From Paucilactobacillus hokkaidonensis JCM 18461 (GTDB taxonomy: Bacteria > Bacillota > Bacilli > Lactobacillales > Lactobacillaceae): DNA of 64,000 nt. The stretch spans positions 62,001 through 126,000 of the forward strand of contig NZ_AP014680.1 of assembly GCF_000829395.1 (NCBI RefSeq), in the 5' to 3' direction. The notes below the pieces were generated by a model, which had not been told where the DNA came from, did not search any database, and saw only the letters and a list, made by a program, of their open reading frames with translations. Each line of letters opens with the position of its first letter. Position 1 is the first letter of the stretch. Shown here one piece after another: positions 53,613 to 62,477 of the stretch. Position numbers and translations under genes: made by a program.

Positions 53613-54530
53613 ATGACACAAAATGTTAAGTTGCACGAATATTTTTTTCAATGGATGAAGTTGTATAAGCTAGATGCGGTTCGTCCGGTTACGTATCGAA
53701 AGTATGAAATGACACATAAGCAGCTCGTTTATTTGGCTCCAGAGCTAAAAATGAATGAACTGACACGCCTTACGTATCAACAGTTACTGAATGATTATGC
53801 TGATAATCATGAACGTCAGACAGTGATGGATTTTCATCGGCATATTAAAAGTTCGTTAATCGATGCTTTGGAAGAGGATATTATAGATCGAGATCCAACA
53901 AGAAAGGCAATAATAAAGGGAATACAGCATCGACAACATAAAACAAAATTTTTGAATCAACATGAAGTACAAGAACTATTAAATGTTTTAGTTTTAGATG
54001 AGGGGGTTAATTGGGATTATTTTATTTTATTAGTTGCTAAAACTGGTCTGAGATTTGCTGAGGCACTTGCTGTAACACCAAAAGATTTTGACTTCGCTCA
54101 TCAGTATTTGAATATAAGCAAAACATGGGATTACAAGTCATCTGAGTCCGGTTTTGCGCCAACAAAAAATAAATCTTCGGTTCGAAAAGTACAGTTAGAT
54201 TGGCAGACGGTGATTCAGTTTTCTCAACTTGCAAAGAATTTACCTGAGGATCAACCAATTTTTGTTAATAGTAAGGTTTACAACGATACGGTAAATCATT
54301 ATTTGGAAAGATTGTGCAAGAAAGCAGTAATACCGGTTATTTCAGTTCATGGGCTTCGGCATACACATGCTTCATTGCTATTGTATGCCGGAGTTAGTAT
54401 AGCTTCAGTAGCTAGAAGACTGGGACATTCAAATATGACGACGACACAGCAAACATATTTGCACATCATTCAGGAGTTGGAGAATCAGGATAACGATAAA
54501 GTTATGAAACATCTTGCTAGTTTAATATAA
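53613..54530 (+). CDS. Tyrosine recombinase linked to hsdS switching
   Basis: A 305-residue site-specific recombinase. The N-terminal SAM-like core-binding domain spans about 5-105, the catalytic domain the rest: Arg in KTGLRFAEALAV, Lys in SSVRKVQLDW, His-x-x-Arg in SVHGLRHTHASLL, His in RRLGHSNMTTT, and the nucleophile Tyr in QTYLHI. It sits between the expressed hsdS and the inverted silent cassettes, the location of the recombinases that shuffle hsdS in Streptococcus and Lactobacillus. GGAGGTGTCTTT precedes the ATG. The likely job is DNA inversion at the hsdS repeats. Confidence 0.9.
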   Translation: MTQNVKLHEYFFQWMKLYKLDAVRPVTYRKYEMTHKQLVYLAPELKMNELTRLTYQQLLNDYADNHERQTVMDFHRHIKSSLIDALEEDIIDRDPTRKAIIKGIQHRQHKTKFLNQHEVQELLNVLVLDEGVNWDYFILLVAKTGLRFAEALAVTPKDFDFAHQYLNISKTWDYKSSESGFAPTKNKSSVRKVQLDWQTVIQFSQLAKNLPEDQPIFVNSKVYNDTVNHYLERLCKKAVIPVISVHGLRHTHASLLLYAGVSIASVARRLGHSNMTTTQQTYLHIIQELENQDNDKVMKHLASLI

Positions 54531-54581
54531 GCTTTTCATTATAAGTCATGGAGGTTTATGAATCCATGGCTTATTTTGGTT

Positions 54582-54608
54582 ACACTGATTGGCAGCGATA
54601 AGGTCATC
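54582..54608 (-). repeat. Repeat B, inverted distal copy
   Basis: 27 bases covering DDLIAANQC, inverted relative to 56224-56250. Confidence 0.85.
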
Positions 54609-55052
54609 CAAAATTGCTAAAAAAAATCCAATCTTTCTTTGCTCTTGAACTACTGGCAAACATATAGGTGTTTCAAGTATATTTTTATTATATAGTCGTT
54701 TGATTGTACTTCCTTCTAAACCGTACCATTTTACTATTTCGTAGAATTGCTTTAGGAATGAATTTTCCAATTCATCAGAATGGTTCAACCACACAATATT
54801 TGAATCCTGGAAATATGCTTTTTCTCCTTTATATTCAACAGTTCTGCCGATACTACCTGATGCAGATATCAGAGTATCACCAATTTCTGGATAAGAATAT
54901 TTTTTTTTGTATTCATTAAATAACTTTATTGGTATATATGAATCTGCTTTTTTCCCAAAAGTACCTATTTTATAAAACGGAATATCTCCATTTGTAGAGG
55001 TTTGATCTTTGAAAATTCGCTTGTTCATTGATACTGAACCCACATCGCCTAA

Positions 55053-55091
55053 CTTACGCTGTTCCCAAGGGTCAGTAAATCCAGCAAATCT
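55053..55091 (-). repeat. Inverted repeat A, silent copy
   Basis: Perfect 39-base inverted match to 52888-52926, inside the silent cassette between its two target-recognition domains. Confidence 0.92.
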
Positions 55092-55660
55092 CCATTCTTG
55101 ATCAAAAATCTTCTGCATCAGCAACTTTTTGACATCTTTTAACTGATCAAGCTTATCCTGATTGGCAGCGATAAGCTTATCAAAGCTATCCAAAATACTA
55201 TAAATATTCTTTTGTTCAGTTGAATTTGGTTCCTGAAATGTGAAATTAGAAAAGTTAGTAAAAGAAATTCCAAACACTTTTAATCCGGTGCCAACCTTAT
55301 ATCCATAATGTTTGAACTGCTCGGTTCGTAATAAATAATACAAAAAGAGTGGCTGAATTCCTACTGGAGTAATTGCAATAGTATGCAATCCAGCAATGAT
55401 CCTATATTTTTTATGATGTAATAAAATCGCTGAATCAGCAATTCCTTTATAGTCTTCAGACGCGTCAGCAATAATAACATCATTATCAGATAAATAACGA
55501 TAGTCTCCTTTTTTAATATTAGGCAGCACACTTGGATCACTTATCTTATCGGCAACTCGTGTGTGAATATCTCCATAGTGAATATATTTAAACCCAGTTA
55601 ATTCCGTAGTTTCAATTGCTCTAGTAAATGCATACGATTTAGCTTGGCTTACGACATCGT

Positions 55661-55748
55661 TTAACTTACGCTGTTCCCAAACGTTAATTCTAAATTTTAA
55701 AATTAAATCAGTCGTTAAATTTGGGTACGTCTGGGAACAGCGTAAGTT
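55661..55748. repeat. Paired short repeats A at the junction of two silent cassettes
   Basis: ttaacttacgctgttcccaa (55661-55680) and tgggaacagcgtaagtt (55732-55748) face each other across 51 bases of AT-rich sequence. Both encode WEQRKL but on opposite strands: a head-to-head cassette junction. Confidence 0.85.
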
Positions 55749-56322
55749 GGGAGAATTAGGCTCAACATATTCTGGACTATCAGGTAAATCAAAAAATGAC
55801 TTTGGACATGGACATGCCAAATTTATTACCTACATGAATGTATACAGTAATCCTATATCTTCAAAAGAAATGGTTGAAAATGTTGAACTAGATGCCAAAC
55901 AAAATCAAGTAGAAAAAGGAGATGTTTTTTTTACAACTAGCTCTGAGACTCCTGATGAAGTAGGAATGAGTTCAGTTTGGACGTATAGTGAAGATAATAT
56001 ATATTTAAATAGTTTTTGTTTCGCTTGGCGGCCTACTAAATACTTATTTGATAACAATTTTTTGGCGTATACACTAAGATCGCCATTCTTAAGAAGAAGT
56101 CTAAATTTATTAGCGCAGGGAATTTCCCGATATAATATCTCAAAGCAAAAATTGATGAAAGAAAATATTTTTGTTCCTATTTTAGATGAACAAATAAAAA
56201 TTGGAAATTTTATGAAATATTTTGATGACCTTATCGCTGCCAATCAGTGTCAGCAAAAACTGATTAAAAATGGAGCATTTATCAATAGTATAAATAGAGT
56301 TAAATTTACCAATTCAACATAA
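55732..56322 (+). pseudogene. Silent hsdS cassette, fourth target-recognition domain
   Basis: A 196-residue open segment beginning WEQRKLGELGSTYSGLSGKS and ending with the conserved DDLIAANQCQQKLIKNGAF and a short tail. Single target-recognition domain on the plus strand, without promoter or ribosome binding site: the nearest start-like TTG (55747) lies inside the repeat. The direct orientation relative to the expressed hsdS and the inverted repeat B at 54582 allow recombination with other cassettes. Confidence 0.8.
56224..56250 (+). repeat. Repeat B, distal plus-strand copy
   Basis: 27 bases encoding DDLIAANQC, inverted copy at 54582-54608. Confidence 0.85.
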
Positions 56323-56381
56323 GCATTTAGTTATAAAACTAAATCTGATATCATTAAATAATTAAACGAAAAGAGAAAAAA

Positions 56382-57305
56382 ATGGAAAAATTTGAAGTTT
56401 TAGCACGAGTCGACCAAGAAAATATTGTTATGCCTAGAATTATTGAAACTTTACGTAAACTTGGTGGACGTTCAGATAGAAATGAACTATCAAAGGAAGT
56501 GGTTTCAAATTCAGAAGAAATACCGGAAGAGTATGTTAAGACTATTAAAACTAGTAGGAACGGTAACGATTATCTTCCGTTCAGATATACATTCAATTTT
56601 GCAATTAAGAATCTAATTTTTGCTGAATTTATTATTATTCCTATGCGTGGAACTGTCGAGTTGACTGAAAAAGGAAGAACGATTGATTTGTCCACATTTA
56701 ATGCTGTACAGGATGTTCGTAAGTTGGCAGATCCAAAATGGAAGGATCAGAGTAGGAAAAATAAAGATAAAAGGAACAAGCACAAAAAAGGGATTCCCAC
56801 TATTATGCAGACTGTTGAAGAAATTGACAATGATAGTCAAGTAGATGAATGGCGTAATCAATTAGCAGTAGCACTATTAAATTTTACTCCTGGAAAATTT
56901 GAGTTATTTGCACGTGCTTTGATTAAAAATATGGGAGTTGCTATTGATGAAAAAGTTGGTGTTAAGTTAACTGGTGATGGTGGATTGGACGGCTATGGTT
57001 ATTTAACTACTGACGATTTTAGAACCGCACGGGTTGCGATTCAGGCGAAACGCTGGAGTGGATTAGTCTCCTCTCCTGAAATTGATAAATTTAGAGGCGC
57101 GATGGATAAATATAATGCTGAATATGGTGTTTTTATTGCAACCTCAGATTTTACTCGGGATGCAATCCAAGCATCAAGAGTGGGAACTAGAGTTATTACA
57201 CTAATTAATGGTGATAAGATTGCAGACTTGGTTGCTAAATTTGAATTACATGTTCAACCCGTTACTACTTATGTACTAGATGATTATTATGAAGGATCAG
57301 AATAG
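56382..57305 (+). CDS. mrr: Mrr-like type IV restriction endonuclease
   Basis: A 307-residue protein with an N-terminal Mrr_N-type winged helix (IVMPRIIETLRKLGGRSDRN, FRYTFNFAIKNLIFAEFI, VELTEKGRTID) and a C-terminal Mrr catalytic domain of the PD-(D/E)xK fold: FELFARALIKNMGVAID, GVKLTGDGGLDGYGYL (Asp) and RVAIQAKRWSG (Q-x-K). It would cleave methylated DNA. The distance between the two domains is filled by a basic linker (SRKNKDKRNKHKKG). Sits directly after the hsdS cassettes, forming a defence cluster. The upstream ribosome binding site is weak (aaaagagaaaaaa). Confidence 0.88.
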   Translation: MEKFEVLARVDQENIVMPRIIETLRKLGGRSDRNELSKEVVSNSEEIPEEYVKTIKTSRNGNDYLPFRYTFNFAIKNLIFAEFIIIPMRGTVELTEKGRTIDLSTFNAVQDVRKLADPKWKDQSRKNKDKRNKHKKGIPTIMQTVEEIDNDSQVDEWRNQLAVALLNFTPGKFELFARALIKNMGVAIDEKVGVKLTGDGGLDGYGYLTTDDFRTARVAIQAKRWSGLVSSPEIDKFRGAMDKYNAEYGVFIATSDFTRDAIQASRVGTRVITLINGDKIADLVAKFELHVQPVTTYVLDDYYEGSE

Positions 57306-57336
57306 CTAAAATTATAAAAAATAAGGAGTTTTAATT

Positions 57337-57864
57337 ATGGCAGACGAAAGTATCATGCAATTAAGAATCCAACTAACAGACGTACATCCCCCAGTATGGC
57401 GACGAATTCTAGTATCAACCACAATTCGGTATGATCAACTCAATATTATCATTCAACTAGCATTTGGCTGGACCAATTCACATTTACACAGTTTTGTTGT
57501 GGCCCATGATCATCCGATCCAATACCTTCCTGAGGGTGGAGAGGATTACTTTAGCAATACACGTTTTACTAATGAATATCTAATTTATCCAGATTTGAAA
57601 TTAGGCAGTGTCACGTATACCTATGATTTTGGAGATAACTGGGAACATAAAATCAAGCTTGAAAAGATGCTTTCCGTTGATGAACTACCAAGTTCTCAAT
57701 TACCTTACTGCATTGGCGGACGTGGTGCTACGCGGATGGAAGATACTAGAATTGGTGATTCATACAATGGAGAAGCCAACATGCCGTTTGATAAAGAAGG
57801 ACTCAATGAGCTGCTAGATGAATATGCTACTGCAGGCGAAATGTTGTTAGAATATGATGGCTAG
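57337..57864 (+). CDS. Plasmid pRiA4b ORF-3-like family protein
   Basis: A 175-residue protein of the PRiA4_ORF3 family, recognised from MQLRIQLTDVHPPVWRRILV, FGWTNSHLHSFVV, YTYDFGDNWEHKIKLEK and YCIGGRGATRMED. Function unknown; the family is often on plasmids and next to mobile or defence genes. AAGGAG precedes the ATG 32 bases after the mrr stop, so cotranscription with mrr is likely. Confidence 0.88.
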   Translation: MADESIMQLRIQLTDVHPPVWRRILVSTTIRYDQLNIIIQLAFGWTNSHLHSFVVAHDHPIQYLPEGGEDYFSNTRFTNEYLIYPDLKLGSVTYTYDFGDNWEHKIKLEKMLSVDELPSSQLPYCIGGRGATRMEDTRIGDSYNGEANMPFDKEGLNELLDEYATAGEMLLEYDG

Positions 57865-57936
57865 CTTTTAGGAGGCTCATTATTTCCTTGGAAATAGTTT
57901 TATCTAGCTGTTTGTGGGAGATGTGATAAATACAAA

Positions 57937-57970
57937 AAATGACTTAAATCTGTTTTGATTTAAGTCATTT
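57937..57970 (+). terminator. Terminator after the mrr/ORF-3 genes
   Basis: Perfect 14-bp stem aaatgacttaaatc / gatttaagtcattt, 6-base loop, then further T. Confidence 0.9.
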
Positions 57971-58112
57971 TTTTATGGAATATGTAACTCTATGAATATA
58001 TGCCTTGATTACGAAAAATTATTTACTAAGATAACTATTAACCTGCACAGAAGTAAGATAAAATAACATATACGTAAAAAGATCTAGAATACATTAAATT
58101 GGGAGATTTAAA

Positions 58113-59321
58113 ATGAAAAAAGGTATCGGTTTATGGGGATGGATCGGAATAATTATTCTGATAGGTATTGTCATTAAGTTTTGGTGGGTATTTGTTATTG
58201 GTGTTTTCATCTATTTGGGGTATCTGATTTATCACAAATACGCGCTTAATTCCAAGCATAAGACTAGAAATACAATCTTAACATGGTCAGCCGTGTTCCT
58301 TTTGTCCATATCTTGTATCGGAGTTGTATTTGATAATTCTGATTCAACGACTGCAACCAAAAGTACGTCGGAACAAAAGACCGTTAAAGTTACAAAAACT
58401 GCCAACCATAAAAAGGCAAATCCTTCCGAGGATAAGAAAAAGTCGAAAGTTGGTAAGCAACTAAATACTGACGATTTAGTTAATTTGCAATACACCGGAG
58501 CTCAGACTATTGCAGTCAATGGTGGGAATCCGAGCTTTAGTACTGATGATCTTTCAACAGCTAAGGGGAGTTGGCAAGATTATGGTAATTTAGATTCACA
58601 AAATCGTCCAACCCATGCGGATGCGTTAATTAATCACGCGATGCAGCCGACTGCCAAACGGGAACCATTAAACGTTAATCCTACTGGCTGGCGCAATAAA
58701 AAAATCAAGTCTGGGTACCTTTATAATCGGTCTCATTTAATCGGCTATCAATTAACTGGTCAAAATAATAATCCAAAGAACTTGATTACTGGGACACGTT
58801 CGATGAATAGTCCAGAGATGCTCCACTATGAAGATGATATTGCCTATTATCTAAAGACTAATCCGAACGGATATGTTCGTTATCAAGTTGTGCCTGTATT
58901 TAAAGATAATGAGCTAGTTGCTCGTGGAGTTCATATGCAAGCTCAATCAGTCGGTGATAATTCCGTTCGTTTTAATGTGTATATTTTTAATACCCAGGAT
59001 GGAGTTGAAATTAACTATAGCGATGGTACTAGCAAAGTCTCGGCCAATGAAACTAACAAGAAACAGCCGACCATTAGTAGTTCATCTGCTGAAAGCGAAA
59101 GTTCGACCACCGATAATTCGGTTACTGCTGTATCTGGTAATGATGATGGATCAAATGGAGATATGAATACCGCTGATACCGGTAGAATAGTTGGAAATGT
59201 GAATAGTCATATTTATCACGTACCAGGGCAGAGTGGCTATAACATGAATTCCTCGAATGCGGTCTATTTTAACTCTGAGCAAGCCGCCCAAGCTGCTGGA
59301 TACAGAAAGTCGCTTAGATGA
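58113..59321 (+). CDS. Membrane-anchored DNA/RNA non-specific endonuclease (EndA-like)
   Basis: A 402-residue protein. Two membrane segments at the N-terminus (IGIIILIGIVIKFWWVFVIG, then ILTWSAVFLLSISCIGVVF), a Lys/Ser-rich linker, then a beta-beta-alpha-metal nuclease domain: YLYNRSHLIGYQLTGQNNN, the DRGH-type motif with the catalytic His, and NPKNLITGTRSMNSPEM with the metal Asn. A Ser/Thr/Asn-rich linker and a C-terminal 50-residue segment (NSHIYHVPGQSGY, SEQAAQAAGYRKS), also found on other secreted bacterial nucleases, complete it. It likely degrades extracellular DNA, as competence nuclease or for nutrition. GGGAGATTTAAA precedes the ATG. Confidence 0.87.
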   Translation: MKKGIGLWGWIGIIILIGIVIKFWWVFVIGVFIYLGYLIYHKYALNSKHKTRNTILTWSAVFLLSISCIGVVFDNSDSTTATKSTSEQKTVKVTKTANHKKANPSEDKKKSKVGKQLNTDDLVNLQYTGAQTIAVNGGNPSFSTDDLSTAKGSWQDYGNLDSQNRPTHADALINHAMQPTAKREPLNVNPTGWRNKKIKSGYLYNRSHLIGYQLTGQNNNPKNLITGTRSMNSPEMLHYEDDIAYYLKTNPNGYVRYQVVPVFKDNELVARGVHMQAQSVGDNSVRFNVYIFNTQDGVEINYSDGTSKVSANETNKKQPTISSSSAESESSTTDNSVTAVSGNDDGSNGDMNTADTGRIVGNVNSHIYHVPGQSGYNMNSSNAVYFNSEQAAQAAGYRKSLR

Positions 59322-59328
59322 AAATAAT

Positions 59329-59359
59329 AAAAGCTGCTGTCAATTCGATAGCAGCTTTT
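59329..59359. terminator. Bidirectional terminator
   Basis: Stem aaaagctgct / agcagctttt, 11-base loop, between convergent nuclease and potassium channel genes. Confidence 0.8.
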
Positions 59360-59363
59360 TGTA

Positions 59364-60134
59364 TTATAGGCCCAGCAATTGTTTCTTTTTTGCTTCAAAA
59401 TCTTCTTTAGTTATTAATTGTTGGTCAAATAAAGTGTTCAACTGAATTAAATTGTCAGTTAAATCCTGATCTAAATTTTTTGTGCTAGCTAATTTATCTA
59501 AAGACGATTTGATATATTGAATATCGCTATCCTCGTTTGATGAAAAAAATGAAGTAATTGCGCTAGTGAGCATACCAATCATTCCGATACCAACAAACAT
59601 TAGTATTACGGCCATAATTCGGCCAATCGCTGTTGAAGGAGACATATCGCCATATCCAACAGTTGTTGTAGTAACAATTGACCACCATAGAGCATTCCAA
59701 AAGCTGGTTTGTTCAGTCAGAGAATATACTATTGCAGCAATGATTAGTAATACGGAATCAATGTATATTAAATAAATCAGGCCATTAGTTTTTAAAAAAC
59801 GTAATATATTGTTTCTTAACCTACCAAGCAATGCAGTTAAGCGTAATACTCTAAAAAATTTAAAGACCCTAATGAATCTGAACGCTCTTGAGAGACGATT
59901 AATTCTGAACAAATAGAATGCCGAATTAAATGGAACTATAGATAATAAATCGAAGATGTTATGAATGATAAAGTATCTTTTATTTTTTGCTCTAATAAGT
60001 CGGTAGAAATAATCAATAGCAAAAATGAATAAAATGACATTATCAATTACTGCATAGGGTTCAGAATCGATTGAAATTGTGTTCGCTAAGTCTGCGATTA
60101 CAAGCACGATTGAAATTAAAGCTAGAACTAGCAT
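59364..60134 (-). pseudogene. Potassium channel gene, 5' end removed by IS66
   Basis: What remains encodes 256 residues of a voltage-gated-type K+ channel: S1-S4 like helices (MLVLALISIVLVIADLA, VILFIFAIDYFYRLIRA, then the Arg-rich NRLSRAFRFIRVFKFFRVLR), a pore with selectivity filter TTTTVGYGDMSP, and a C-terminal SHOCT-like segment (LIQLNTLFDQQLITKEDFEA). The IS66 left end lies 29 bases upstream, and the frame continues without stop to the insertion site; joining across the target duplication gives an ATG and MKNKIYIYNFV before this Met. Eleven residues, the start and its upstream region have thus been separated. The ATG at 60134 has no ribosome binding site, so expression is doubtful. Confidence 0.85.
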
Positions 60135-60154
60135 TACAAAATTATATATGTATA

Positions 60155-60162
60155 TTTTATTT
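60155..60162. repeat. IS66 target-site duplication, left
   Basis: ttttattt, identical to 62465-62472; 8 bp is the duplication length of the IS66 family. Confidence 0.9.
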
Positions 60163-60200
60163 GTAAGCGCCGAATAACTTAGTACCTACAAATTGAATGT

Positions 60201-60239
60201 CTCCTTCTATAAACTGAATTTATCAGTTAAATGAAGGAG
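60201..60239 (+). promoter_or_regulatory. Hairpin hiding the tnpA ribosome binding site
   Basis: ctccttc (60201-60207) pairs with gaaggag (60233-60239), and aactga/tcagtt (60212-60228) extends it inward. The 3' strand contains the tnpA Shine-Dalgarno, so transcripts entering from outside the element would be translated poorly. Confidence 0.5.
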
Positions 60240-60250
60240 GCTTTTTTAGT

Positions 60251-60427
60251 TTGAAAGATATCGTACAAATCCAGATGGATCCAGCCAATGAAGAACGACA
60301 TGAACATGATCATTTTGAAATTGCAGCTACGCTGCAGATCGGTGACATTAAAGTTAATATTCAAAATGGCATTGATAAATATATTCTATATATTATCTTG
60401 AAGGAGCTAAACGCTGATGCTAGTTAA
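60251..60427 (+). CDS. tnpA: IS66 TnpA (small accessory protein)
   Basis: A 58-residue protein (begins MKDIVQIQMDPANEE) starting at TTG 60251, ten bases after GAAGGAGG. It ends 11 bases inside tnpB, giving coupled translation. In IS66 elements the first gene is a small protein needed for transposition; this version is shorter and diverged from the proteobacterial TnpA, and is assigned by position in the element. Confidence 0.65.
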   Translation: MKDIVQIQMDPANEERHEHDHFEIAATLQIGDIKVNIQNGIDKYILYIILKELNADAS

Positions 60428-60770
60428 TTACAACCAAGTCAGGCATATTTACATTGTATGTGGCAAAACTGATTTAAGACGCGGCATTGATGGATTAGCT
60501 TCAATTGTGAAAAACGAATATCAGCTGGATGTGTATTCAGATGCCCTTTTTATATTTTGTGGTGGCCGATCAGATCGGTTTAAAATGTTGTACTGGGATG
60601 GCGATGGCTTTCTACTTTTATACAAACGGTTAGAGAACGGAAAGTTACATTGGCCGCGTCATCGGCAAGAGGTGAATCAGCTCTCGCAACAACAACTTCG
60701 TTGGTTGTTTGAAGGTTTGAAAATTGACCAACATCATTCAGTCCACGTGGCTAAACCAGGTCAATTTTAA
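60417..60770 (+). CDS. tnpB: IS66 TnpB accessory protein
   Basis: A 117-residue IS66 Orf2-family protein, easily recognised from VRHIYIVCGKTDLRRGIDGL, ALFIFCGGRSDRFKMLYWDG, GFLLLYKRLENGKLHWPR and the C-terminal QLRWLFEGLKI. Essential accessory factor of IS66 transposition with unknown biochemical activity. The ATG overlaps the end of tnpA. Confidence 0.95.
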   Translation: MLVNYNQVRHIYIVCGKTDLRRGIDGLASIVKNEYQLDVYSDALFIFCGGRSDRFKMLYWDGDGFLLLYKRLENGKLHWPRHRQEVNQLSQQQLRWLFEGLKIDQHHSVHVAKPGQF

Positions 60771-60838
60771 ATCTTCTCGCTAAAGTGAACTATGTATGAT
60801 ACACTACTTTCATTATTTAAGTGAAAGTGGTGATTTTA

Positions 60839-62374
60839 GTGACTGATGTAGTCGAAACGCTGGTTAAAAATAACCAAGAACTAGTTGAACAATTAACCAA
60901 GGTTAATAAGCAGAATGAACAACTACATCAGGAAGTTACCTACTTAAACGAATTGACCAGTGAAATGAGCCGAAAGCTTTTTGGTAAATCTAAAGAGATA
61001 GTGCCTGAAGATGGACAACTATCGTTGTTCGAAAATGATACTTCAAACACAGTTAAGGCTAACGATGTACTCACTGAAGTGAGTAGCTACAAGCGAAAAG
61101 CTAAGGGTACGAAAGCAGACAAGCTAGCTAATTTTCCAACTAAAATTATTGAACGAGAATTAAAAGATGAAGACTGTCAGTGTGATAACTGTGGTTCACA
61201 CATGATTGACATGGGAAGCATTGAAGCTCGTAGTGAATTAGAATTTATCCCAGCGACCATTAAACGACTAATGTATAAACAACACAGCTATGTATGTAAA
61301 AAATGTGAGCGCCAAGGGATTACGTCCATCAAGAAAGCATCGATACCCAAACCATTGATTTCCAATAGCTTAGGGTCCAGTTCAATTGTGACAGAAACAA
61401 TCCTACAAAAGTTTCAGCAAAAAGTACCGGCTTACCGGCAAGAAAAGTACTGGCAGTCCTTAGGACTACCTATAAATCGGGATAACATCTGTAATTGGCA
61501 AATCATCAGCAGCGAGCAGGTATTACAACCGATTTATGATTTATTGCATGAAGAATTAACACAACAAGACATTGTACATGCGGATGAAACAAGCTATCAA
61601 GTAATTCAAAGTGATAAAGTCAAAACATACTTTTGGCAGTTCTGTTCCGGCAAAACTGAGGAAAAACAAATTGTCCTTTATCATCATGCCGAATCACGAG
61701 GACATGAAGTTCCATTACAATTTCTTGATGGATTTAATGGATATCTGCATTGTGATGGCTGGGGTGCCTATCATCTTTTACCTAATATTACGTTAGTATC
61801 ATGTGCTGCACATATTAGGCGTAAATTTTTCGAGGCACTAGGTAATAAGCGCGATCCGAATAAGTCGAGCCCAGCATATATCGGATATATGTATTGGCAG
61901 CGAATGTTTCAACTTGAAAAAAAGTGGCGCAATCTAGCTCCGAAGGAGCGATTAGCGCAGCGACAAAAAGAACTCAAACCAGTGATGGATGAGTTTTGGC
62001 AATGGTTAGAAGTATTAAATGTATTGCCACATTCAAAGTTGGGACGAGCAGCCGAATATGCGGCCAAACAACGTGATGGAATTCTTCAGGTACTTAATGA
62101 TGGTCGTCTGGAATTTTCTAATAATAAAGCAGAACGCATGATTAAAGAACTAGTTATGGGTCGTAAGAATTGGTTGTTTTCAACTAGTTTAAAGGGTGCC
62201 CATTCTAACGGCGTAATTCTAAGTATTATGAAAACTGCAGAATTACAAGGGTTGGATGTGCGTAAATATCTGAACTATTTATTTAGACAAATTCCCAACC
62301 TAAAGATCGTAGATCACGATGCACTAATAAAATACATGCCGTGGTCTAAAAACATACAAATGAACTGCAAATAA
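60839..62374 (+). CDS. tnpC: IS66 TnpC transposase
   Basis: A 511-residue DDE transposase. N-terminal leucine-rich coiled coil (VKNNQELVEQLTKVNKQNEQ), zinc-binding segment with two CxxC pairs (CQCDNCGSHMID and YVCKKCERQG), and catalytic core: Asp in VHADETSYQV, Asp in YLHCDGWGAYHL and Glu in NNKAERMIKELVMGRKNW. The GTG at 60839 is used because AGTGGTG lies just upstream; an in-frame GTG at 60821 is the alternative. Frame intact. Confidence 0.95.
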   Translation: MTDVVETLVKNNQELVEQLTKVNKQNEQLHQEVTYLNELTSEMSRKLFGKSKEIVPEDGQLSLFENDTSNTVKANDVLTEVSSYKRKAKGTKADKLANFPTKIIERELKDEDCQCDNCGSHMIDMGSIEARSELEFIPATIKRLMYKQHSYVCKKCERQGITSIKKASIPKPLISNSLGSSSIVTETILQKFQQKVPAYRQEKYWQSLGLPINRDNICNWQIISSEQVLQPIYDLLHEELTQQDIVHADETSYQVIQSDKVKTYFWQFCSGKTEEKQIVLYHHAESRGHEVPLQFLDGFNGYLHCDGWGAYHLLPNITLVSCAAHIRRKFFEALGNKRDPNKSSPAYIGYMYWQRMFQLEKKWRNLAPKERLAQRQKELKPVMDEFWQWLEVLNVLPHSKLGRAAEYAAKQRDGILQVLNDGRLEFSNNKAERMIKELVMGRKNWLFSTSLKGAHSNGVILSIMKTAELQGLDVRKYLNYLFRQIPNLKIVDHDALIKYMPWSKNIQMNCK

Positions 62375-62464
62375 GAAGACAACTGTCCACCAAATGAAAA
62401 ATTTAGTAGATAGCTGCCTATTTGTGGTGTCATTAGATTTAGTACTACACTATCCGGCGCTTAC

Positions 62465-62472
62465 TTTTATTT
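62465..62472. repeat. IS66 target-site duplication, right
   Basis: ttttattt, matching 60155-60162. The separated start codon of the channel gene lies just beyond, at 62475-62477 on the minus strand. Confidence 0.9.
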
Positions 62473-62477
62473 TTCAT

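Larger units (their letters stand above)
54546..55679 (-). pseudogene. Silent inverted hsdS cassette with two target-recognition domains
   Basis: On the minus strand, a 377-residue open segment starts with WEQRKLNDVVSQAKS and contains two target-recognition domains separated by the central helix LDQLKDVKKLLMQKIFDQEW and FAGFTDPWEQRKLGDV, ending IAANQCNQNKPWIHKPP. It lacks a start codon or ribosome binding site of its own: the open frame upstream (55680-55820) is antisense to the next hsdS cassette and not a real N-terminus. It is therefore a store of alternative specificity domains. Inversion through the 39-bp repeat would place the distal domain behind the hsdS start. Confidence 0.85.
60163..62464 (+). 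mobile_element. Complete IS66-family insertion sequence
   Basis: Terminal inverted repeats: gtaagcgccgaataactta at 60163 against gtaagcgccggatagtgta read from the right end at 62464; the first ten bases are identical. The 8-bp duplication ttttattt flanks both ends. The element is 2302 bp with tnpA, tnpB and tnpC in order and intact frames. Inserted into the 5' end of a potassium channel gene. Confidence 0.95.

Noticed and set aside
55680-55820. N-terminal extension of the minus-strand hsdS frame
   Set aside because: It is the antisense of the neighbouring hsdS cassette, has no homology to HsdS N-termini and no ribosome binding site; the genuine part starts at the WEQRK repeat.
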